A DNA stretch of 20,781 nucleotides, taken from assembly GCA_015680685.1 (NCBI GenBank), contig MNCI01024020.1, positions 931,306-952,086 of the forward strand, written 5' to 3'. The notes under the pieces were generated by a model that was not told where the DNA came from, searched no databases, and saw only the letters and a program-made list of their open reading frames with translations. Positions 8,388-19,244 of this stretch are shown piece by piece (position 1 is the first letter of the stretch; every line of letters starts with the position of its first letter). The position numbers and the translations under genes are program-made. Source of the stretch: Gnetum montanum. Lineage: Eukaryota > Streptophyta > Gnetopsida > Gnetales > Gnetaceae.

Positions 8388-11300
8388 ATGAAGGATAATG
8401 CTAAGAGTCCACCAAGGACCTTAAGAAGTGTACCCAAAGAACAAAAGACTTTTGTTATTATTGAACATTTAAACAACCCAAATGTAGACTTAGATTTCCT
8501 GAATTACCATCAAGACAAGTAGGGAAGGTGGTGTGATGCTCATGGATATTTCTAAAAGAACTGACTATGGTTGTAGTAGAAGATCTTAAAGAGATCCTAA
8601 TCAACCTTGAGCTATAATAATTTCATGAATTTTATGTCACTTTAGAGATATACATCAACGATTATGAGTGTCAACCAAGGTAGAAGCTTTGAGATCAGAT
8701 GATGGAAGAAGAGGTATATCATGGGTTTTCTTCTAACCACTCATATGAGAAGTATGGTGAGAAAGTAGACATTAAGGATAAAGGGCCAATCCACCATGAA
8801 GGCTCATAGTTAAGGGCTATCAATCTTAATGCATCCAAAATCCATAAGGATGATATCCTTTAAAGGTTCCAATACCTTCACTTGTCAAAATTATCTAGTG
8901 ATGATAATTTTATCTTTTTTGATTGGGGCAATTATCATAAGCTTAATAAAGTTGTGTACATTCAACAAGAACATGTTTGTGATAGCAAGATCAAACAATT
9001 TAACATGGCTAATGTTGCATTGTATAGAGGGTATACTGGTGATGATTCCCAACTCTATGTGTAGGCATTTGATAATGCTTGGTATTTTCAAGAAATCATT
9101 GTTGATTGGTAGATGTTGTAGTTTTTTCCATACATATTCATCTAGCAAGTAGAAATCCTTGCCATCTAAGTAAATTTAGTCATGGGTGGACATGGTTAAA
9201 ATCATCTATACTAAATTCCAAACCTATGCCCTACATTTCCAACATTTAGAAGAAGATGCCTAGATGGAGGCAAGGAGCCCATCAATTGCTAGGTATAATC
9301 TTTAATGAGTCATAGTTTGGTTGGTTGCATTGATGAGGCCTTATTGACTGGGCCTTGTAGATGATGCTTAGTCAACGCATCATATCATGCATCAATGAGG
9401 CCCTGTCGATGCAGTGTATATTTTCGACTATAAACATGTGCCTACTAGCCACATTTATGGTAAGAGAAATTTTAGTTGTAGTGAGGCTCTTGTAGTTTTT
9501 CCATTTGATAGTTGAAATTTTTCGTCCAAGTGCCTGTAGTAGGCTTCGTTGAGTGTATGGATATTTATTCAAGCATTGTTGTACTTGAGCACGATAGTGT
9601 GTGCGACAATAAAGATGAGCTTTTTGATAAATCTTGTAGCACTTTGGATAAATTAAATATTTTTTATGTATTTAATTATTTATTGAATGTTTCCAGTAAT
9701 TAAGTTAATAAAGCAATCAAGCAAGATAGATTAAACACATATGTATGACCACTTCGAGCATAACATGTATTCTCTTGGTAATCCCAACAACATTATTACT
9801 TGGTACGCTTAGTAGCGTAGTGCTTGGTCACCCAATTGTGGATACATGGGTTTAAGACATGTACAAAAAGTGGGATCGGATGCTTATGTTAAGATTAGTT
9901 AGATGTTAGTTACTTAGTTAATTAAATTAGTTAATCCAATCACTTTTATCTTGCTTTGAACACCAAAACCAAAAAATACAAAATGATAAAAATCAGATGC
10001 CTTAGTTACACTTAACCATACTAGTATACATCACAAGTGTAATTGGGAAGACAATGATTGACCTTAAGGTAATACTCACTTCTTAGAAGACTGGTGCATC
10101 AAAAATGATAAAGTCTATGGAATTTGACCAGATTGTGTGTGAATGCTCTATGATTAGTATGGTTGGACATGGGGGTACCTTGCCACTCATCAATCATGGA
10201 AAGATATCTAAAAATAATTCACTGCTATATGTACCATGTATTCATCCAAAAAGAGCAACTAATACGTATTATGGAAGGCTTGAGATAAGAGATAAGGGAG
10301 TGACTTAATATGTATGAAATGAGCCAGGTATATAAAAAGTCCATGGCCCTAATTAAAGTTCTTATAGACATCATTTCTAGTATGGAAGGTAAATGGAAAA
10401 AATTAATAGTAATCTAAGGAGTATAATTATCATTCCTTGCATAGAAAGAAGGTCGAAATCATTGAATGTATGAAAAAATATTCTACCGATATTGATGCCT
10501 TGGTGTGAGATCAAGTTGAAACTCATAAAGCCTTTGTACACTTGGCCCACTAGGTGTACCAAGTTTGGGATGTGATGAATGAAAAAATGACCACTACCCT
10601 TAAGGATATTGAGGATAGGATGGTTGAAGTAATGGTAAAAGTAGTTACAGCATCTAGATATAGAAAGAAATATGAGGATAAGAGCAAAGAAAGGTTGTAT
10701 TCTTCCAAGGACATAAGAGGAGATTTAGATGAGGCTTCCTCATCCTTCAATGATGAGGATCCATGCACATATTGCATGGATTCTCATGAATTTTAGTTCT
10801 ACCTAGTCATGGACCATATGATTGATGAAATGGAATGAGTTGGGATGCATTTGAATTATAAGTTCATTAGGAGAAAAAGAGGAAGGACCTCTTACTATAG
10901 ATAAACATACTATCTAAAAGGTATGTACTTGTAAGTTATGTAGCAATACCAAAAATGGCCAACTCCAAATCCTTGGGGTGTTACTCCATGAAATTATTCA
11001 ATGTAATAGTAGATACTATTTTCTATAAATTAGTACTTTCAAGGTGTTTAGATAGGTACTTACTCATTTTAATAGATGATATCTCAATAGTAATAGCTTG
11101 CATCAAAAATCCTATCTTACAAACTCCACAACATCAATAATAACTTCTACTACCTGATCTCATGCAAGATGGAATTCCCAATCAACTACAACCAAGGCCA
11201 TCCAAATCTTATGATATTTCATACTATGTTGATTTATACAATTATGCAATATTACCAAGCTTATATTGACATGGTTGCAAAGGGAAATTTTAGATCCAAT

Positions 11301-11560
11301 GGCCGAAAATTCTTTCATAAGCATAGATACAAATATCATGGGGCTGGTTCTACTCCATTCTCTTCCTCATATGGAAAAGAAAATTCTTCTAGAAGAATAA
11401 GATTTCATATATAAGAGGTCCCTATACCATTTCTTGAACATTATCATAGTAATATAACCACTTTAGGAAAGAGTTATTTATTTTTAACTATTTGGTGAAA
11501 CATAATGACACTTGATGATAGTAGTGTTGTGACTATTACTATGTCTTAGGTGTTCATGTA
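8388..11560 (+). pseudogene. gag: gag of outer element, decayed and split by a solo LTR
   Basis: The structural capsid precursor. The ATG at 8388 opens a peptide whose .KSPPRT. matches the inner Gag start; the first stop is about 130 bp on. Further pieces align in order. 'MANVALYRGYTGDDSQLYV' (9005-9061) matches the inner capsid-core entry, 'MNNIPCFEGGYNVDL'. A piece at about 9129-9290 matches the FPRTLTKEAESWY to KQG stretch, including a shared K(F/Y)QTY. The solo LTR then interrupts. The frame of 10554-10794 has coiled, charged sequence leading to CTYCMDSHEF, the same short knuckle as the inner Gag, with its last Cys now Tyr. The remainder to 11560 is a weakly matching tail. Stops and frame changes are frequent; the homology to 1581-4165 is what makes it credible. 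Confidence 0.75.
9331..10192 (+). mobile_element. Solo LTR, relative of the inner element's LTRs, inside outer gag
   Basis: It shares ordered blocks with the inner LTRs: 'gtgcctgtagtagg', 'tttattcaagca', 'aataaagatgagctt', 'tatgaccacttcgagca', 'gggaagacaa' and the end TTGCCACTCATCA, identical to the end of the inner 5' LTR. No PBS follows 10192, no partner LTR is seen, and gag continues on both sides, so it is a solo LTR left by LTR-LTR recombination. The start is chosen at TGATGAGG to match the family terminus TGATG; the flanks are then TGCAT and ATCAT, an imperfect duplication. A start at 9389 would give a perfect ATCAT duplication (9384-9388 and 10193-10197) but a non-canonical GC terminus. 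Confidence 0.8.
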
Positions 11561-11610
11561 GGTAGTAAAACAAGGTTATCTACCTAAAAAGAAGACTAAT
11601 CCTAGTAGTC

Positions 11611-11960
11611 CCATAGTGGAGATCCAAATTAGTCAGAAATATCATTGCCTAGCTCTTTGTGACTTAGGCTTAGGGATTAATATCATTTTCTTACAATAGT
11701 ACCTTGATTGAAGGCTCCTTAATCTCAAGATTACTAAAATCAAGTTGGAGTTGGTAGACCAATCATACACATATCTTATGGAATAGGCTAAAGATATGAT
11801 TATAACTTTGGTGGGATGGTGATACCTTGCAGACAGCTTAGTGATTAAACTAGAGAATATGGTGGGAGATAGCTTTCTTATCATCATGGGAAGAGCTAGG
11901 CTAAGTACCATTAATATGAGGTTAGTCTTCCAAGGCCTTTACCTTAACATCAACATGAAA
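11611..11960 (+). pseudogene. PR: Aspartic protease of outer element, decayed
   Basis: Would process Gag and Gag-Pol. CLALCDLGLGINIIF carries the active-site triplet as Asp-Leu-Gly, with Asp at 11661-11663; in functional relatives this is D-[ST/L]-G. LVDQS at about 11751-11765 is shared exactly with the inner protease, and FLIIMGRARLSTINM at about 11874-11918 is the distal ILGR-like motif. In-frame stops occur at about 11697, 11709, 11784 and 11820. It follows gag and precedes RT, as expected. No intact frame remains. Confidence 0.78.
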
Positions 11961-12239
11961 GATATAGCTAGAAACACACATTACAAGTAGATTTCATGTG
12001 ATCCTTTCTAGTCATGTTGAAAGTATGATTGAAATTTTTATATCATAAAGCATCTTTGTACCATTAGAGATGTAAAATACCTTGAAGAACATCTTTTTCA
12101 TGAAGCCACACATTAGATCTTTGAGAGACCAGTTGACTCTCTTACCTCATCTAATGTTGAATCATTTGATTCAAAAGTTAAGAATGTAATGAAGGCATAT
12201 GTAGTAGTGTAATATGATCTTGAATTTTGGAGCACTCTT
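11961..12239 (+). pseudogene. Linker between protease and RT, decayed
   Basis: Short open pieces with many stops, in the position where Athila/Tat polyproteins have a poorly conserved spacer. No motif is recognised. Confidence 0.4.
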
Positions 12240-13390
12240 GATTTATCCTATGATGTTTCATTACTACCACTTAAACTAAAGCCCCTTCTTGAAGGCTTGA
12301 AGTATAATTTCCTTATAGATGGTTGTCCTATTATCATTAATTCCTCCTTGATGACCATCCAAAAGTTTAAATTCAAAAATATAGTTGTCAAAGTGGAGAA
12401 GAATCTTTGTTGGGTTCCAAGATGAACTTACAAAACTTGATTCTTTTATATATCAACTTTACATATACATGGATCGAAGTGTCAAATCTCAATGGATACT
12501 ACAACAAAGAATTAAACCTAACATGTAGGATATAGTTAAAAGCAAAATTGTCCATATTCTATGAACTAGTTTTATCGCCTATATCTCAATAAAAGTAGTG
12601 GTCAGTTTGATTGTAGTCATGTCCAAGAAGATGAATGAATGGAGAGCATGTATTGATTACAGGTTGTTGAATGCTACCACTTTTTTCTATTGCCCTTTTT
12701 TGGCTAGGTATTATAAAACATCTATAGCTATGATTACTAGAGCTTCCTTGATGCATTCTTTAGTTATAATTAGATTAACATTACACTAGAGGATCAAGCT
12801 AAAATGACCTTCATTTATTCATGGAAGAGCTTTGCCTTAAATTATATATCCTTTATGTTATAAAAAGTACTAGCTACATTCCAATGATTATTGATGTCTA
12901 TGTTATAGGATTACATTGGTAAGAATATGGAAGTCTTCANTATGTCTATGTTATAGGATTACATTGGTAAGAATATGGAAGTCTTCATGGTTAACTTTTC
13001 TACTTATGGAAAATCATTTTAGAAAGCCTTGAACTAGCTCAAAACTACTTTACGCTCTTATTTCCAAGCGAATATAAAGCTAAACTCAAAAAAGAGATAA
13101 TCGATGATAACCAAGGGTATTGTTCTTGCTCACAAAATTTTAAAGAAGAGGATTGAAGTTAATCCTATCAAGATTTATACCATCATGAACATGACATATA
13201 TTCTCATAATAGTTAAAGATGTGTGATCTTTCCTTAGCCACACTAGCTATTATCATTGTTTCATTAAAGATTATTCTAGAATAGCTAGGCTTTTATTTGA
13301 GCTTACAAAGTAAGACATTCCATTATTGTGGAATAAGAAATGTAAAAACACCTTCTAATGTTTGAAGAAAAGGCTAACATAGGCTCTTTG
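12240..13390 (+). pseudogene. RT: Reverse transcriptase of outer element, decayed
   Basis: Copies element RNA into DNA. The order fits a plant gypsy RT: pre-RT stretch LPLKLKPLLEGLKY (about 12267-12308), entry segment from about 12469, WRACIDYRLLNATT at about 12640-12681, then after a frameshift near 12740 FLDAFFSYN with the first catalytic Asp (12750-12752) kept. The catalytic pair in the F-M-D-D-type box reads F-M-V-N (12984-12995), so both acidic residues are gone. The thumb segment CFIKDYSRIARLLFELTK follows at 13257-13310. Many stops are present. A 46-bp duplication around an N at 12940 inflates the domain by 48 bp. The reading shifts again near 13390, at the RNase H junction. Confidence 0.83.
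12894..12987 (+). repeat. Perfect 46-bp direct repeat around an N, likely assembly join
   Basis: 12894-12939 and 12942-12987 are identical over 46 bp and separated by 'nt'. The segment encodes the stretch ending in the RT catalytic box. Removing one copy with the two spacer bases (48 bp, 16 codons) leaves the reading frame and the RT alignment intact. Confidence 0.85.
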
Positions 13391-13399
13391 TTGCAAAGT

Positions 13400-13790
13400 T
13401 TCAATTGGACTCAACCATTTCATATAATAATAGATGCTTATAATTTTGCATTAGGGGCTATCCTAGTGTAGTTTGATGAGAAGAAGAGGCACTACTACAT
13501 TCACTATGCTAGTTAAAAAATTATGGTATCTCAACTAAATGACATCACCTTAGAAAAGAAGTTTATGAACATCATTTTTGCACTTCAAAAATTTAGGCAT
13601 CATGTTTTAGGATGAAAAATATTCATCCACATTAATCATAGCATCATCTAGTTTCTCATGAACAAATTATATGTTAGTCCTCGTGTGATATAATTGTTGG
13701 TTCTATTATAGAAATTTTAATTTTACATGATTGATCATAAAAGGGCTAAGAATGTGATGGCAAATCATTTGTCATGGTTGTGAATTTGCA
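13400..13790 (+). pseudogene. RH: RNase H of outer element, decayed
   Basis: Degrades the RNA of the RNA-DNA hybrid. One frame carries QPFHIIIDAYNFALGAILV, with the first catalytic Asp kept at 13433-13435; then IHYAS; then LEKKFMNIIFALQKFRHH, where the catalytic Glu position is Lys (13559-13561); then IHINHSII, where the expected Asp is Asn (13634-13636); ending with KNVMANHLSWL just before the integrase region. The order and spacing match gypsy RNase H. In-frame stops are at about 13478 (TAG), 13514 (TAA), 13613 (TGA) and later. It lies directly downstream of RT in a different frame. Confidence 0.82.
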
Positions 13791-15181
13791 ATAAGGGAGA
13801 AGGTATGTGTCTTAATGAATTTTTAGATGACCACATTTCTAAGGTTATTTTTAACTTGAAGAGTATATGTGAATGGCCATGGTTCACAAACATTATTAAT
13901 TACCTAATGTTCTAGAAGCATCCTCCTAGATGGGATAAATATAAGATCCAATGATTCCAGCACTAGGTGAGGCCTTATTTGGTTGTCAAAGAACATCTAT
14001 ATAATTGATGTCTTGATGGCCTTGTAAGAAGGTATGTTCTTAAAGAAAGCCAATATGCTATCTTGGCTCATGTGCATCATGGTGTGTATGATGGGTACTA
14101 TGCTGGAACAAGGTCATGATAAAGCTGCTACTCATAGAATATTTTTATGCCACCATGTTTTATGATGCTCAATACTTCATGCATTGTAATAAAAAAATGT
14201 GAGAGAGGGATGTCCTCACATATAGAGGGACCATAATAGTAGTACAACCACTAGAGTACTTATACATATGGGGGATTAACCTTTTTGGTCCCATATCTCC
14301 AACCTTTAATGACAAGTCACACATCATTGTATGGATATATTATTACCTAAAGTAAGTAGAAGTTGTTGCTAAGGACTATTCATCTACCACTGCAACAAAC
14401 ATTGTTTCAAATAATGTGCTCTAGAGGTTTGATATTCCTTGAATCTTAATCTCAAATAATAGTATCCATTTTAATGGAAATGTTTTTAGGAATTTATTGA
14501 AATCTTATGGAGCTAGTCATAAGTTAACTTTCACTTTTCATCCATAGTCCAATGGCCAAGAAAAAGTTACTAAACATTAAATTGTTAGAATACTTAGGAA
14601 GATGGTTAGCAAGAACATAAGAGATTAGACCAACAAGCATAAAAATGCCCTTTGGACATATCTAATGGCATGGAAAAATCCTATTGGTTACAGATTATTT
14701 GAGTTGGTCTATGAATATATTTCATAATTTCCTATTGATCTTGAAATAAAAACCTTAGTGTTGTGAATTTGATAGGATCTTAGATTTTACTCAGAAAGAG
14801 AGATTGATTAACCTTAACCTTCTTGATGAGAATTACCAAATTGCCTTAATACATAATGAGTTAGAGCATTCTTATATCAAGTATCACCATGATGTTCATG
14901 CAAGAGAGTTTGATTTCAAACCTAGTGATAAGGTCCTCTATTTTAATCCACTATACTTGGTCCATTTGGAAAAATTTCAATTTTAATGGGAAGCACCATA
15001 CATCATCTACACTATTCACTAGTTTGTCATTACATATATTTATCATTGTGGTGAGCCAAATAAAATTTTCTTGGTTAATGAACAACACTTGAAGTACTAT
15101 AGAAAATATCTTTCTCCTCTAAGAGTATCTAATGCTTTATCTTATGTCATGGAGGTCTATAAAGTGATAGATATGGATTAG
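13791..15181 (+). pseudogene. IN: Integrase of outer element, decayed
   Basis: Inserts element DNA into the host. The zinc-binding N-terminal part is partly legible (LAHVHHGVYDGYYAG at about 14063-14107; a Cys near 14180). The core runs in one frame from about 14140 to 14767: WGINLFGPISP, ILISNNSIHF, SHKLTFTFHP then SNGQEKV. At the three DD35E positions there are Asn (14278-14280), Asn (14455-14457) and Lys (14563-14565). The second and third are exactly 36 codons apart, as required. After a frame change the C-terminal part (14804-15181) has the GPY/F-type module, FDFKPSDKVLYFNP and later W-E-A-P-Y. The frame ends at TAG 15179-15181 with no chromodomain visible. Confidence 0.85.
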
Positions 15182-15191
15182 TTTTGGGGAA
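15177..15191 (+). other. Polypurine-like G-run at the end of outer pol
   Basis: GATTAGTTTTGGGGA overlaps the pol stop codon and is followed by T-rich DNA. The inner element has its first polypurine-tract copy (4874-4889) in the equivalent place, just after its coding part and before T-rich DNA. The match is short and the role is unproven. Confidence 0.35.
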
Positions 15192-15366
15192 GAATCCTCT
15201 GTGACATGTTAAATTTTTCTTTCCTTTTTGCTATTTTGCTTGTGTGCTTTAATAAAGCTGTTTTATTTAGTTAGTACTTTTCATATTTTTGAGATTAATG
15301 ATTAATTATTCATAACCTTCTATTTTTATTAAGTATATTTATGCATGTATGAGAAAAGAAAATAAC

Positions 15367-15885
15367 ATGCTTTATGAATGCTCACCTAATAATCCAATGA
15401 TGATTGGGTGAGTTATAGATGTGATGATGATGCCAAAGTACCAAATGAATTCAAAGTGGAGCCTTGGTCAATGGAGTACCCATATAGCAAAATTCATCTA
15501 TCCATTTTCTTCTATCCATCATGGGTGAATCAAGCTTAGATTTAATGGAAATCTAGAACTCACATTATGAGTTGTTGAAGTTAATGCTACTAGAACTATG
15601 GGTAATTTTTGGATCCATACCTTAGTGTGTGAGCTTCATAATATTGAAGAGTGCTTGACCATTTTTAAGAAAAAGGTGTATCATCTAGGACTCTTGAAAC
15701 CACTAAATTGGGCCAAATCAATATGATTGGATCAAGGTACACATGTTGCCTTGCTTAGGAATCTTGGTCAAAAGAGGTTTGTGATCTCTTGAACCTATGC
15801 ATGTCATGGAGTGAGGGATGAATTCTCACATTCACACAAGTTAAATACTCCAAGTGATGATCTGAAACTCCAATCATTTCCATGA
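15367..15885 (+). pseudogene. Decayed reading frame of unknown function after pol
   Basis: One frame from ATG 15367 to TGA 15883-15885, 172 codons, interrupted only by TGA at 15409, 15526, 15568, 15724 and 15790. There is no TAA or TAG, although in DNA this AT-rich both should be common. TGA arises from CGA by CpG decay, or from TGG, so this looks like a former protein. The centre reads NIEECLTIFKKKVYHLGLL and LKPLNWAK, followed later by THVALLRNLGQKRF, with several Cys, Trp and basic residues. I do not recognise a domain, and no membrane segment or signal peptide is evident. Its place, between pol and the 3' LTR, is where some Athila elements carry an env-like gene and Tat elements an extra ORF, but nothing here identifies it as either. 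Confidence 0.55.
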
Positions 15886-18374
15886 CCCTCATGCATCATT
15901 AAAAATCTTTTTCAAATAAAAAAGGAAAATATATAAAAAATTGATGAATGATTAAAATAAAAAAATGGAAAATCAAAAGGTGAAAAGAGAAAAAGAAGAA
16001 GAAAATAATATAATGATAATGATGAGAAGAAGAGGTTATGGAAGGAGTAATGTAATTCCAAGGTTACAAGTCCACACAAATTGGTACCTTTACAATTCTA
16101 GACCAATCCTATAATTGCTTAACTAAATCAAAGTAAGTAGTTGGACCATACTCATGTAAGTGTTTTTCATACTCAACCCATTGATTGGATTACTTGAACT
16201 CTAATGTAATAGTTCAAGATAATTTTCTACTTCATCCCTACTCATGGTCATGAAGGCCAAGGAGTCTCTTTCTTATTTTAGTTTGGTAATGTTAAGTATT
16301 GCTTCCACCTAGTTCCTAAATCTATTTACTCTAAGGATCAAAATCCATAATCATTGATCCACATCATGATCATGTTATCATTTCTTCATCATGGTATTGT
16401 AATCAATGTTGGAATTAGGATCAGTTAGTGTGGCTAGAGGGATCAATAAGAGGGTTATGATAGGGAAAAATTCAGGAAGCCTATTGTGCATACGTGTATA
16501 GATGTAGGAAAATAAAACTGGGATTTTGACTTCAAGATGTTTTGAGACATGTTTCCTTGATTTGATTTTACTAGTGGTTATACTCTAGAATAATAAAGGA
16601 TAGATAAATTGGTAAAGATATGTGTGACCTAGCACTTGGAAGAAGGACTTGTAGATCTATCCTAATTAGGTGGATAAATAGTAGTGAAGGGATGAAGTAG
16701 TGGATATTTTGTAGGATGTAAGACATGCTCATGTGTTCCATGAGCTAATTGAATGAATGTCTAGTGATCTAGTGGTTTTGCACACATACTTTCTTGTCCA
16801 TCATTCATTCTCTATTCCTTCCATTTCATTTGTTGTCACTCATTGTATATGATAGGAAGTTAAGTAGGTGAAGTAGAGGATGAGATTGGACATTCAAGGG
16901 AATGGACTCATGTTTGATACTAATGTCTCACTAGTTTTTGGAATTCCATGGGTGTCTCATTAATGATTTTCATAAGTTAAGAAAGGTAGGAGGTTTCTAT
17001 GAGGAGGATCCACTTATGAATCCTTGGTAACATGCCATTGTTAGCAAGTGAGCTTAAACTTAACTTCCAAGATTATGGTGGTCACTCAATTGATCTTTTG
17101 AATCTATTACTATAACTCAACGAGTCTAATGGTTTAACCAAGACTATCTTCTTCCATGTTTATTTGTTTTCTACATGTCTTGATTAGAGATTAGATACCT
17201 CATTGAGTCACTCTTCATGATTTTGCATATCTTGATTCACATGGTTGTTGATGTTATAATTTTTAATGCCTTTTGATTTGTTGCTTTATGATTCATATCT
17301 TCAATTATTGTGTTGCGCTCTTTAATGAATACCTTTAGTTAGTGCTATCTAAGGTTAGTATCTTATAACTTATTTGTGGAGAAGTGAAACTTGTGGGTAT
17401 TTGGTTTTCAACTCTATCTTATTTATCATAGCCATGTACATGGTTAACATTTAGATGTGAATTTATTCTTCATGTCTTCTATAGGAATTATACTTACCAT
17501 TATTCTTATGCATGGTTGTTTCAATGATTGTTGAATAACTATGGATTTAACATGATTTTTAGCATTGTTTTAGTCTGACATGTTGGTAGGTGTACTTCTA
17601 AGGCCTATAAAGATGAAACTATTTATTTTACTTGAAGAACATGTATTTGATGTGAAACCTATTGAAAGGAATATTTGATGGTAAAGGGGATCATGTCTTT
17701 GGATTGAAAATATAAGATATGAATAAAAATTTGTAGTTGCATATAAATCAAAAGATGTATTGAGAACATCCATCATGCTTGAGGCATCTTCAATCTTGTA
17801 GATATGTTAGGGGATTCTTCTTGTTAGCCATCATTCCATGACCATTCTTCTTAAAGTGAAAATTTTGAAATGTTTCTTTGATCAAAGTATTTGTATAATT
17901 GTATTCCTCCACATTGATCTTGTCATATGCCTAGTCTTATTCATTATGTGCTAAGTGTTAGAGCTATGGAACAAGGTTCATCTAGTCATGGAAGAATGAT
18001 GAATCATCTAATGGCAATTGGTATGTTAATTATGAGCCCTATATCTAGAAAACATTTCATGTGACCTGTGTTTATATTCTAGTATGTTTAATAAAGGCTA
18101 TTAGTTTTTTGAGATGCATTTGTTCCTCTTTGGATAATACTTTGAGGTTATGTGTATAATTCCAAGCTCTTTAGGATAATTTTGGCTTCATTCTGATGTC
18201 CTAGGATCCTTTTAGCATGGTTTCTTAGGTTCCAACTTGTACTCGAGATAGAAAGGCAAATTGTGATTTTGGGGGATGGGGTTCCCTAACTACCCTACAT
18301 TAGCACATCTTCTACATTAGTGTAGGAGCATTGATGAATTTCCATAGTATGCCTAGTTTGCTTGACTTTTCCAC
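15886..18374 (+). other. Gene-free 3' region of outer element
   Basis: About 2.5 kb. An A/G-rich tract at about 15898-16020 follows the decayed frame, as an A-rich tract does in the inner element (5640-5700). The rest is AT-rich with frequent stops on both strands. Short open stretches such as 17570-17776 on the minus strand have no recognisable motif. A G-run at 18267-18281 is not next to an LTR. I see no supported gene. Confidence 0.6.
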
Positions 18375-18390
18375 TTCTATGCTTGGGGTA
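18375..18390 (+). other. Probable polypurine tract of outer element
   Basis: 'tctatgcttggggta' lines up with the inner tract (ATG, then G-run, then TA) and lies where the 3' LTR should start. Weak purine content, so the call rests on position and on the shared GGGGTA ending. Confidence 0.45.
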
Positions 18391-19244
18391 AGTTTTGGCT
18401 ATGTTGGCACCTAGGCACTAATAAAATTCCTAATTTCTACATTAAAACTATAAATATCTAAGGTGATGATTTTTAAAAAAATCAATTAATACATGGGTCC
18501 TTTTTGGACTTTTGGTGTCTAGTTTTTGTGAAGAGCTCTTACTCTCTTGGGTAAGTTGATTTCTTTTCATATTTTATGTGTGTTTTGAGTTGTCACTTTC
18601 ATAGGTACGACTAAACTTTATCATAGTGCTATCATGCTTACATAGACTAGAATCATTTAGTTAATATGAAGTGCAATGGTTTCATAGTGAATAAATCTTA
18701 TGATTTTCCCTCATTCTACCATTGATACCTTAAATACTAAAATACTAAAAACTATAAAAAATTAAAAATAATAAAAAATTTATTTAATTTTCATTTTATA
18801 TAGCTACGGTGATTCATCCTTGTGCAAGGAGATCATAACTATGTATGATGTTGTTGAGCCATTGAGGTTGTAACTAAGAGTCATTTTTATTGCATTTCAT
18901 TTGTGGTATTACACCTATCCTTAAGAGGGATTGCAAAAAAAGCATTATGCCTATCCTCAAGAGGGATTATAATGAATGTGTGTTTTGTTTATTTCTTATA
19001 ACTCTAAAATTCATATAAAATATAAAATATAAAATTCTAAGTATTTCTCTTTATCTCTTACCATGGAAACATTATTTTTATTTGTATCATATATCTTATA
19101 ATATCTTTTATATTTCTTGAATGTAGTGACATACATGAGTATTCTTCGTAATCCACTTAACATCATCTTCAAAGCTTATGACTAGATCACACCATAATTT
19201 GAATGATATATCCCATTTGTCCAAAACTAGTGAGATCCTTATCA
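18391..19244 (+). repeat. Outer element 3' LTR
   Basis: Aligns with 1-516 joined to 7954-8263, showing the LTR as it was before the inner insertion. The right end TTATCA at 19244 is clear from the loss of similarity just after. The left end is placed directly after GGGGTA by analogy with the inner element; TG at 18402 is an alternative start. About 850 bp. Two tandem units at 18908-18933 and 18942-18967 match those in the 5' LTR. Confidence 0.85.

Larger units (their letters stand above)
1..19244 (+). mobile_element. Outer Ty3/gypsy LTR retrotransposon, old, Athila/Tat-like, left end outside window
   Basis: Two homologous LTRs bracket an interior that reads PBS, gag, PR, RT, RNase H, IN, then a long 3' region. 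The order RT-RNaseH-IN places it in Ty3/gypsy. The tRNA-Asp-like PBS and the lack of a chromodomain after the integrase favour the non-chromoviral Athila/Tat side; that lineage call is inference. The window begins roughly 30 bp inside the 5' LTR, judged by alignment of base 1 with base 18422, so the 5' target duplication cannot be checked. Removing the inner element and the solo LTR leaves about 10.9 kb, a normal length for the group. In the roughly 110 bp I compared, the LTRs differ at about one base in five, so this is the oldest layer. It is dead: all domains carry stops, frameshifts and lost catalytic residues. Confidence 0.88.

Noticed and set aside
9174-9186. TTTAGTCATGGGTGG resembling the polypurine tract, just upstream of the solo LTR
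   Set aside because: It lies within sequence that aligns as Gag protein with the inner element and is about 145 bp from the LTR start, so it is probably coincidental.
9331-10192. This LTR as the 5' LTR of the gag-pol copy downstream
   Set aside because: No primer-binding site follows it, its partner is not found near 15-18 kb, and gag sequence continues on its left side; the outer LTR pair explains the gag-pol interior.
17690-17790. A short stretch reading like a Copia RT segment (GLKI followed by an N-K-x-L pattern)
   Set aside because: Only a few residues match, stops are frequent, and no adjacent Copia motif is found.
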